This document shows positions 26,277 through 31,843 of a DNA stretch of 31,843 bases, piece by piece. The position numbers were made by a program, and so were the translations under genes. Source of the stretch: BJGO01 sp039810885. Its GTDB lineage: Bacteria; Bacteroidota; Bacteroidia; Chitinophagales; UBA10324. The number at the start of each line of letters is the position of its first letter. Position 1 is the stretch's first letter. Location of the stretch: positions 1 to 31,843 of the forward strand of contig JBDHXV010000032.1 in NCBI GenBank assembly GCA_039810885.1, written 5' to 3'. Under the pieces are notes generated by a model. It searched no databases. It worked only from the letters and a program-made list of their open reading frames with translations, and was not told the origin of the DNA.

Positions 26277-26760
26277 AACGATTGCCCATTACCTTCTCTG
26301 CCAGTTTACTAATGTCATTTGAATCATCCGCATATAACTTGTCATATTCAGACTTACTCCACATCTCTATCTTATTAATATTTCCTATCAATACTGCATC
26401 TTTTTGTATGCCCGAATAATCAAGCAGTGTTTTAGGAATAAGCATACGGCCCGTAGAATCTATCGGCACGGGTGTCGCACCACGGAGAATATAACGAACC
26501 AATTCGCGATGATCTCTTACATATTGGTTGAGTTTGCTTAACTCTAAAGCAATTTTCTCCCACTCATCAATCGGATAGATATAGATGTGCTTTTCAAACC
26601 CCCGATTCACAATCAATTTTTCTTGTGAGTTAGCGGGCAGTTGTTTACGCAGCACAGAAGGCAGCATCAGTCGTCCTTTAGCGTCTATGCTTATTTCGTA
26701 TTCTCCTATGATTTGCGATTCCTGCATTGGGTTTGAATGGTGATCCAAATATAAATTCAT
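26251..26760 (-). CDS. mraZ: Transcriptional regulator MraZ
   Basis: MraZ is an AbrB-like DNA-binding protein of the dcw cluster that represses its own operon in E. coli. The two characteristic repeats are seen as IGEYEISIDAKGRLMLPSVLR and GATPVPIDSTGRMLIPKTLL, each with the D-x-K/T-GR-x-x-x-P core. The frame is open up to a GTG at 26778, but that codon lies inside the TGGTA boxes upstream. I therefore take the ATG at 26760 (169 residues). A further ATG at 26727 (MQESQIIGEYE, 158 residues) is nearer to the usual length of the N-terminus and is equally possible. It is the first gene of the cluster and overlaps rsmH. Confidence 0.93.
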   Translation of the reverse strand: MNLYLDHHSNPMQESQIIGEYEISIDAKGRLMLPSVLRKQLPANSQEKLIVNRGFEKHIYIYPIDEWEKIALELSKLNQYVRDHRELVRYILRGATPVPIDSTGRMLIPKTLLDYSGIQKDAVLIGNINKIEMWSKSEYDKLYADDSNDISKLAEKVMGNRYGGGFSLS

Positions 26761-26772
26761 TTTGGATATTTT

Positions 26773-26797
26773 TACCACATTCTACCACAACTTACCA
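26773..26797 (-). promoter_or_regulatory. Triple MraZ-box-like repeat (TGGTA x3, 10-bp period)
   Basis: On the minus strand three identical TGGTA pentamers stand at 26797-26793, 26787-26783 and 26777-26773, each separated by exactly five bases (AGTTG, GAATG). In E. coli MraZ binds three TGGGN repeats with five-base spacers before mraZ. The number, spacing and place match, while the fourth base is T instead of G. Probable autoregulatory operator of the dcw operon. Confidence 0.75.
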
Positions 26798-26868
26798 TAT
26801 TTTACATTATATATGTCATAATACGCTGTGTATCATATATTTAAGTTTTCAACATTTTTCGTTTAATT

Positions 26869-26898
26869 CTAAAATATTTTTTTTGCACAGATATCAAA
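26869..26898 (-). promoter_or_regulatory. Candidate dcw operon promoter
   Basis: On the minus strand TTTG (26898 to 26895) is followed 18 bases later by TATTTTAG (26876 to 26869), one mismatch from the Bacteroidota -7 box TAnnTTTG. It would start transcription about 100 bases before the mraZ ATG, upstream of the TGGTA boxes. The region is very AT-rich, so chance matches are likely. Confidence 0.3.
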
Positions 26899-26941
26899 CA
26901 GATGTATGAATTACAAGAAACACAAAGCCTAAATAAGGAAT

Positions 26942-26980
26942 TGAAATAAAAAAGCCTCCTCTGATATGCAGTGGAGGCTT
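26942..26980 (-). terminator. Rho-independent terminator behind the S46 peptidase gene
   Basis: On the minus strand AAGCCTCC (26980-26973) pairs with GGAGGCTT (26959-26952) over 8 bp. An inner CTG/CAG pairing extends the stem across one mismatch, and TTTTTTATTTC follows. This is a strong intrinsic terminator 20 bases after the peptidase stop. It insulates the gapA-pgk-peptidase unit from the dcw promoter region. Confidence 0.88.
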
Positions 26981-26999
26981 ATACAATAATATCATCCTG

Positions 27000-29156
27000 T
27001 TATTGAGCGATAGTCATTTCTTTAATTAAGTGACCGGCTCCATAAACTTGATCTACTAAAAACAGAACATAATTTATACTGACATTAATTGTTCTATTCA
27101 TGGGTACTTCAAATACATAGTTGCCTGCCGTCCCCTCGTAGTTCCCGTCAAATGCAAGTCCAATCCAATTACCGTTTGCATCCATTATAGGACTACCCGA
27201 ATTTCCACCGGTAATGTCATTAGTACTAATAAAGCAAACCGGCATAACACCATTGACAGCATATTTTCCAAAATCTTTCTTATGAATAGCATCCAGTAAG
27301 ACCTGAGGAACATTAAACTCCTCATCGCCCGGCTTATATTTTTCTAAAATTCCGCGGGTGGTTGTCTTCCAATCTAAATGAACTGCGTCGCGAGGGTCTA
27401 GTGTTTCTATCGTGCCGTAAGTTAATCGCATTGTAAAGTTAGCATCGGAATACAAATTATTTAACCCACGCATTTTCATAATACCTTTTACATAAGTGCG
27501 TGATGCCGTTTGCTGTTGTTGCATCAACTGTTGATATTGTGTGCGGTATTGCATTCCTGTGTTCCACACGTTATCATAAAACTTCATAATAGGGTCGTTA
27601 TTCAATAGTTTTAAGGAAGGTTTGTTAAGGAATGCTTCTAGTTTTTTGTTATCTGTGATAAAAGATTTAGCGAACATATTCTTTACATACGTTTCTATTG
27701 CAACATCGCTATTACTATTTGTTGATAGAATTTCTTTCATAATGGATGCTTGTTTTGCCGGTTCTACATTCTTGTTATATGCTTTCAATATGGCTATTAA
27801 AGCATTTTGATCAATCAGGGGAACAAACTCTCCCTTTTGTGCACTGATAGATTGCTTGGTTTCGTTAATTGCATTATTCAACTCATCTTTAGATGACTTT
27901 TTTATCAATGGTTCTTTTAATGTGTTTAGCAATCCGGCATACTGCATCGTGGTCAATAGCGAGGTACTCATAAAAGGATAAAATAGCGGCTTGGCAACCT
28001 GTCCCAACTGTTTATATACAGCTTCCAAGTCGGATAATACATTTTCATATTCTTTTTGATCCTCTATCGGTAATGTTTTTACCCATATCATAAAATCGGC
28101 TTCTTCTTTCTTCTTTAACTCTACAGGATGAATTCGTGCAAACCCATCTAACTGGCCCTGAAATAATTTAACCGTATTCATCTGGCTGGCGTATGAAGAA
28201 GCAAGTTTTAAGCGCAAGGCATCATCTTTATCCATCTCGGTTTTACGAGCTTGCGTTACTGCTCTAAAAATATTGATATATGTCGGGTTCTGTACATCCT
28301 GTATATATTCGATACCATAAGATGTTTGATATCGATCGGTGCGACCGGGAAAGCCGATGATCATGGTATAATCACCTGCCTTCAATGGTGCTAAGCTCAC
28401 GGGTAACGAATATTTTGGTTTGAACGGCACATTGCTTTCATTATAGGCTGTCGGTTGATTGTCTTTATCTGCATAGACTCTAAATACGGAGAAATCTCCC
28501 GTATGCCGTGGCCACATCCAATTGTCTGTATCGCCTCCAAATTTTCCTATTGATGATGGGGGTGCTCCTACAAAGCGTACATCATTATAAACCTGATAAA
28601 GAAACATGAAATATTGATTGCCATTGTAAAAAGGTTTTATTTCTACTTTATACTTTTTATCCGGGTTTGCATTTTTGCTCATTGCTGCGATTAGTTCGGT
28701 AATCTTTTTGGTGCGATCCTGCCCTTCTATTCCCTTAAGCATCGGCAGAATGGAGTCTGTTACTTCTTTCATGCTGACTAAAACTTTTACAAATAGCCCG
28801 GGTGCCGGGAGCTCTTCTGAGTGATTCTTAGCCCAATAACCATTATCTAAATAGTTTTTTTCTACAGTGCTTAATGACGCAATGGCATCATAACCACAAT
28901 GATGATTCGTAAAGAGTAGTCCTTCGCTGCTCACAAACTCCGCTGTGCAGTAATCGCCAAAGGAAACGATAGCATCTTTAAGGCTTGGGGATTTTTCGTT
29001 ATATATCTTGTCAGCCGGTAATTTAAGCCCTAAAGCCTTAGCCTTTTCATAGTTGTAAGTCTGCACTAATGAAATAAGCCACATGCCTTCATCGGCAAGC
29101 AACCTAAAGGGGCTGATTATGATCAGCAGAAATAATACGATTCGAATTTGTTTCAT
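27000..29156 (-). CDS. S46 family dipeptidyl-peptidase, DPP7-like
   Basis: A 718-residue serine exopeptidase that releases dipeptides from the N-terminus of oligopeptides in the periplasm. A signal peptide (1-21, ending LLA) leads the chain. The catalytic regions are LLFTNHHCGYDAI (80-92; catalytic His), GGDTDNWMWPRHTGDF (207-222; catalytic Asp, probably 221) and DITGGNSGSP with Ser653. Eighteen residues after this Ser, FDGNYEG carries Gly671. In the family, Arg at this place gives Asp/Glu preference (DPP11) and Gly goes with hydrophobic P1 preference (DPP7), so DPP7-like specificity is predicted. The gene begins 16 bases after pgk and ends before a strong terminator, so it is probably the third gene of the gapA-pgk unit. 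Confidence 0.94.
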   Translation of the reverse strand: MKQIRIVLFLLIIISPFRLLADEGMWLISLVQTYNYEKAKALGLKLPADKIYNEKSPSLKDAIVSFGDYCTAEFVSSEGLLFTNHHCGYDAIASLSTVEKNYLDNGYWAKNHSEELPAPGLFVKVLVSMKEVTDSILPMLKGIEGQDRTKKITELIAAMSKNANPDKKYKVEIKPFYNGNQYFMFLYQVYNDVRFVGAPPSSIGKFGGDTDNWMWPRHTGDFSVFRVYADKDNQPTAYNESNVPFKPKYSLPVSLAPLKAGDYTMIIGFPGRTDRYQTSYGIEYIQDVQNPTYINIFRAVTQARKTEMDKDDALRLKLASSYASQMNTVKLFQGQLDGFARIHPVELKKKEEADFMIWVKTLPIEDQKEYENVLSDLEAVYKQLGQVAKPLFYPFMSTSLLTTMQYAGLLNTLKEPLIKKSSKDELNNAINETKQSISAQKGEFVPLIDQNALIAILKAYNKNVEPAKQASIMKEILSTNSNSDVAIETYVKNMFAKSFITDNKKLEAFLNKPSLKLLNNDPIMKFYDNVWNTGMQYRTQYQQLMQQQQTASRTYVKGIMKMRGLNNLYSDANFTMRLTYGTIETLDPRDAVHLDWKTTTRGILEKYKPGDEEFNVPQVLLDAIHKKDFGKYAVNGVMPVCFISTNDITGGNSGSPIMDANGNWIGLAFDGNYEGTAGNYVFEVPMNRTINVSINYVLFLVDQVYGAGHLIKEMTIAQ

Positions 29157-29172
29157 GAATTATTTAAAGAAT

Positions 29173-30372
29173 TTAGTTAAGAATAGATTGAATTCCCGGA
29201 AGTTCCTTGCCCTCGAAATATTCCAGCATGGCTCCTCCACCGGTTGAGATGTATGATACTTTATCGGAGAGGCCAAACATGTTTACGGCAGCTACTGAAT
29301 CCCCGCCGCCCACTAATGAGAATGCTCCGTTCTCTGTTGATTCGGCAACCGCTATGGCAATTCCTTTTGTACCCGACTGAAAGTTACTCATCTCAAATAC
29401 ACCCATAGGGCCATTCCACAGTATTGTTTTTGATTTTAGTATTACTTCTCTAAAGTCGGCCAAAGCTTTGGTACTGATATCAAGACCCATCCAACCATCA
29501 GGTATATTACGGCTTTCGGCAGTTTTAATCATCGCTTGATTATCAAATTTATCTGCAATGACACTATCTATGGGCAATAACATGTTTACATTTTTTGCTT
29601 TTGCTTTTTGAAGCAATTCATGGGCAATATCTAATCGATCATTTTCACATAAAGAGTTACCTATTTTACCGCCTAATGCTTTGAAAAAAGTATATGCCAT
29701 GCCGCCACCTATAATGATGTTATCTGCCTTATCCAGCAGGCGCTCCACGATAAGAATCTTATCTGAAACTTTTGCTCCGCCAATAATCGCAGTAAATGGA
29801 TGTTGAGGATTTTTAACGGCTTTGTCGGCGTTCTCAATTTCAGCAGCCATCAGGAACCCGAACATCTTCTGTTCTGCAGGAAAATATTTGGCAATAACTG
29901 CAGTAGAAGCATGAGCTCGATGTGCTGTTCCGAATGCATCATTTATATAGACATCGCCAAGTGAACTCAGTTGCCTTGCAAAGGTCTCGTCTCCTTTTTC
30001 TTCTTCGGGGTGGAAACGCAAATTCTCTAAAAGTAAAACATCACCCGGTTTCAGCATATCAACTGCTTGTTTTACCTTATTTCCAATGCAATCATTAACA
30101 AATTTCACTTCCCTATTTAATAGTGTGGACGTATGGGCCACAATATGAATCAGTGAATACTTATCTTCGGGACCGGCCTTGGGCCTTCCAAGGTGACTCA
30201 TTAATATCACTACACCACCATCATCTAAGACTTTATTAATTGTTGGTAGTGCGGCTTTAATTCGGCTATCGTCTGTAACTTCTAATGTTTGTTTGTCAAG
30301 CGGGACATTAAAGTCCACACGAATGAGTGCACGCTGCCCCTTAAAGTTATAATCCGCAACAGTTCTTATCAT
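29173..30372 (-). CDS. pgk: Phosphoglycerate kinase
   Basis: A 399-residue glycolytic kinase, normal length, converting 1,3-bisphosphoglycerate and ADP to 3-phosphoglycerate and ATP in the cytosol. Motifs: ALIRVDFNVPLD near residue 15, VVILMSHLGRPK near 54, LLLENLRFHPEEE, YINDAFGTAHRAHAST, AIIGGAKVSDKI, IIGGGMAYTF, WNGPMGVFE, and the nucleotide loop LVGGGDSVAAV followed by STGGGAMLEY. It begins 12 bases after gapA, so the two consecutive glycolytic steps are encoded in one transcript. Confidence 0.98.
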   Translation of the reverse strand: MIRTVADYNFKGQRALIRVDFNVPLDKQTLEVTDDSRIKAALPTINKVLDDGGVVILMSHLGRPKAGPEDKYSLIHIVAHTSTLLNREVKFVNDCIGNKVKQAVDMLKPGDVLLLENLRFHPEEEKGDETFARQLSSLGDVYINDAFGTAHRAHASTAVIAKYFPAEQKMFGFLMAAEIENADKAVKNPQHPFTAIIGGAKVSDKILIVERLLDKADNIIIGGGMAYTFFKALGGKIGNSLCENDRLDIAHELLQKAKAKNVNMLLPIDSVIADKFDNQAMIKTAESRNIPDGWMGLDISTKALADFREVILKSKTILWNGPMGVFEMSNFQSGTKGIAIAVAESTENGAFSLVGGGDSVAAVNMFGLSDKVSYISTGGGAMLEYFEGKELPGIQSILN

Positions 30373-30384
30373 GCGAGGCTCGGA

Positions 30385-31398
30385 TTATTTCTTTACTAAC
30401 TTAGCAAAGTACGCCAATGTGCGAACGAGTTGAGATACATAACTCATTTCATTATCATACCAACTTACGGTTCTAACCAATTGTTGCTCCCCAACCGTGA
30501 TCACTTTTGTTTGTGTAGCGTCAAACCATGAACCGTATGTAATACCAATAACGTCAGAACTGACGATTTCATCATCGGTATAACCGAATGATTCATTAGA
30601 AGCACCTTTCATTGCAGCATTAATTTCATCTGCCGTTACTTTCTTGTTAAGGATAGTGTTCAACTCGGTCAATGAACCTGTAAGGGTGGGTACACGTTGA
30701 GCTGTGCCGTCAAGTTTTCCTTTCAAATTAGGCAATACCAATCCGATAGCTTTTGCTGCACCAGTGCTGTTGGGTACTATATTTTGCGCTGCAGCTCGTG
30801 CACGTCGCAAATCACCTTTTGGATGTGGAGCATCCTGTGTATTCTGATCGTTGGTATAAGCATGCACAGTAGTCATTAAGCCTAAAACAATACCAAATTT
30901 ATCGTCCAATACCTGAGCCATTGGAGCGAGACAGTTCGTTGTACAAGAGGCGCATGAGATAATAGTTTCACTGCCATCAAGTATGTTATGATTTACATTA
31001 AATACAATTGTTTTTAAATCACCGGTGGCAGGGGCAGAAATCACAACACGCTTGGCTCCTGCTGTCAGGTGAGCCGAGGCCTTCTCTTTGTCGGTAAAAA
31101 ATCCGGTACATTCCAATACAACATCTACGTTATGGATGCCCCATGGGATATCTGCAGGGCTCTTTTGGGCATATATTTTCACTTCACGTCCATTGACTGT
31201 TATTGCATTTTCCGTTGCTTTCACTTCGGCATTAAATCGCCCTTGTGCGGAGTCGTACTTTAATAGATGTGCAAGGACTTTCGGGCTGGTGAGATCGTTA
31301 ATTGCAACTACTTCTATTCCTTGCATATTAAAAATCTGACGATAAACAAGACGTCCTATGCGTCCAAAACCATTAATGGCTACTTTAACTGTTGACAT
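30385..31398 (-). CDS. gapA: Glyceraldehyde-3-phosphate dehydrogenase, type I
   Basis: A 337-residue NAD-dependent GAPDH. The frame is open 46 codons further upstream, but that part runs through a promoter-like element and is not GAPDH-like, so the ATG at 31398 (MSTVKVAINGFGRIGR) is the start. Visible: the Rossmann loop GFGRIGR (10-16), Asp35 after the second strand, which favours NAD, and catalytic Cys152 in SCTTNCLAP with partner His179 in TTVHAYTND. HPKGDLRRARAAA and SWYDNEMSYVSQLV complete the pattern. It is the first gene of a unit with pgk 12 bases downstream. Confidence 0.97.
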   Translation of the reverse strand: MSTVKVAINGFGRIGRLVYRQIFNMQGIEVVAINDLTSPKVLAHLLKYDSAQGRFNAEVKATENAITVNGREVKIYAQKSPADIPWGIHNVDVVLECTGFFTDKEKASAHLTAGAKRVVISAPATGDLKTIVFNVNHNILDGSETIISCASCTTNCLAPMAQVLDDKFGIVLGLMTTVHAYTNDQNTQDAPHPKGDLRRARAAAQNIVPNSTGAAKAIGLVLPNLKGKLDGTAQRVPTLTGSLTELNTILNKKVTADEINAAMKGASNESFGYTDDEIVSSDVIGITYGSWFDATQTKVITVGEQQLVRTVSWYDNEMSYVSQLVRTLAYFAKLVKK

Positions 31399-31437
31399 TT
31401 TTACGTGTTTTTTTATTTTATAGTAAAGAGTGAGGCG

Positions 31438-31466
31438 CAAATTTAGGAAAGCTTCTATAAGTAAAA
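31438..31466 (-). promoter_or_regulatory. Promoter of the gapA-pgk-peptidase unit
   Basis: On the minus strand TAAATTTG (31445 to 31438) matches the Bacteroidota -7 consensus TAnnTTTG exactly. A TTTT tract (31466 to 31463) stands 17 bases upstream in place of TTTG. It lies about 40 bases before the gapA ATG at 31398, giving a short, AT-rich leader typical of strongly expressed Bacteroidota genes. Confidence 0.6.
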
Positions 31467-31506
31467 GTGTAGTGTTAATATTATTCGTGCCTCGCCCTAA
31501 AACAGG

Positions 31507-31635
31507 TTGACCAAAAATGAAACAAACACTGCTCACTTATGGGCAAGCAAGAAAAATAATACCCGCGTAGAAATGGCTAAGAAGGGAATGAAACAAGCCA
31601 CGGAGATTTATAATAAAAAAATACAAGCGCTATGA
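31507..31635 (+). CDS. Possible 42-aa small protein or gene remnant
   Basis: A frame from a TTG at 31507 to the TGA at 31633-31635 encodes 42 residues rich in Lys, Asn and Thr (ending RVEMAKKGMKQATEIYNKKI and three more residues). An internal ATG at 31573 would give only 20 residues. The C-terminal half could form an amphipathic basic helix. It is divergent from gapA and fills an otherwise empty gap, but the start is poor and I recognise nothing similar. It may be the remnant of a longer gene or chance. Confidence 0.2.
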   Translation: MTKNETNTAHLWASKKNNTRVEMAKKGMKQATEIYNKKIQAL

Positions 31636-31651
31636 AAAAACGGCCGTCTGA

Positions 31652-31777
31652 TTAATTATATTTGAAGTGTTCAGGTAAGGGTGGAAACGGACTGTGCTGA
31701 GGAGCAACCCGGATAGTACCAACATCGTGAACCACGAAAAACGAAGCGGTGACTTCGCCTCCGGTTATCTCAACCAC
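31652..31777 (-). CDS. Possible small protein (41 aa), or the 3' part of a frameshifted gene
   Basis: Minus-strand frame from a GTG at 31777 to the TAA at 31652-31654. The residues look protein-like (VEITGGEVTASFFVVHDVGT, then PQHSPFPPLPEHFKYN). There is no good start in frame. A second frame just upstream begins with ATG at about 31817 (MKKVYKFLLVQK) and would join this one by a -1 shift at an A6 run (31780-31785), giving about 54 residues. This could be a programmed slip, an indel in a decaying gene, or coincidence. I recognise no family. Confidence 0.3.
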   Translation of the reverse strand: MVEITGGEVTASFFVVHDVGTIRVAPQHSPFPPLPEHFKYN

Positions 31778-31843
31778 TTCATTTTTTGTACAAGTAAAAA
31801 CTTATAAACCTTTTTCATTTTCTAACAAAAACGGTCAAGCTAT

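Larger units (their letters stand above)
31467..31843. other. Region upstream of gapA without a firm gene
   Basis: Beyond the gapA promoter, 377 bases hold only the two small open frames described at 31507-31635 and 31652-31777. I see no tRNA, no strong terminator hairpin and no repeat. Some short runs are locally GC-richer (31680-31770) than the flanks. That could reflect a coding remnant or a structured RNA, but I recognise no RNA family. Confidence 0.5.

Noticed and set aside
31399..31536. 46-codon N-terminal extension of GAPDH
   Set aside because: The extension is not GAPDH-like, runs through the TAAATTTG promoter box, and the ATG at 31398 begins exactly at the usual family start.
1..31843. 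Mobile elements, CRISPR arrays, tRNA or rRNA genes
   Set aside because: I looked for repeat arrays, terminal inverted repeats, transposase or integrase motifs and tRNA-like cloverleafs and found none. Gene order and composition are uniform.

Overview
The window is a chromosomal segment of a Bacteroidota bacterium, probably from the Chitinophagales/Sphingobacteriales side of the phylum. The evidence is a type IX secretion C-terminal sorting domain, an S46 dipeptidyl-peptidase, a Bacteroidota-style FtsL-like protein, a MraY with an internal insertion, AT-rich DNA, and promoter-like sites fitting the Bacteroidota TTTG/TAnnTTTG consensus. I see no tRNA, rRNA, insertion sequence, CRISPR array, integrase or phage gene. 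The segment reads as conserved core genome with a lineage-specific stretch beside it.

Layout. (1) 1-1739, plus strand: the tail of an unknown gene, a crotonase-family enzyme and a Met-rich secreted protein, packed as an operon. (2) 1806-1958: a probable 50-residue single-span membrane protein, followed by hairpins. (3) 2056-3321, minus: rarA. (4) 3437-3796, plus: an orphan 119-residue protein, ending at a bidirectional terminator. (5) 3896-5263, minus: an NtrC-type response regulator with a variant sigma54-contact loop. (6) 5310-11327, minus: five envelope or secreted proteins (T9SS cargo, MORN/YwqK-repeat protein, outer-membrane barrel, large lipoprotein, secreted protein with a peptidoglycan-binding-like C-terminus). 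(7) 11366-26797, minus: a complete dcw cluster in the order mraZ-rsmH-ftsL-ftsI-murE-mraY-murD-ftsW-murG-murC-ftsQ-ftsA-ftsZ. It starts at a triple MraZ-box-like repeat and ends at a strong hairpin terminator. (8) 26942-31466, minus: gapA-pgk-S46 peptidase, with its own promoter and terminator. (9) 31467-31843: no firmly supported gene, only two small open frames.

How it works together. The dcw genes make the cytoplasmic and lipid-linked precursors of meso-DAP peptidoglycan (MurE, MurD, MurC, MraY, MurG; murF, ddl and murB are not in this window). They also make the septal synthase (FtsW/FtsI/FtsL/FtsQ) and its cytoskeleton (FtsA/FtsZ). Most junctions overlap or are separated by only a few bases, which suggests translational coupling. 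The GAPDH/PGK pair is central glycolysis, and the peptidase behind it links peptide scavenging to the same transcript.

The most notable observations are: three TGGTA boxes at an exact 10-bp period before mraZ; a Lys in the FtsZ GTP-binding glycine loop; the GAFTSA loop in the response regulator; an uncharacterised envelope cassette right behind the ftsZ terminator; and a possible A6 slip site joining two short frames at the right edge. I found no clearly new multi-gene system. The envelope cassette is the best candidate.
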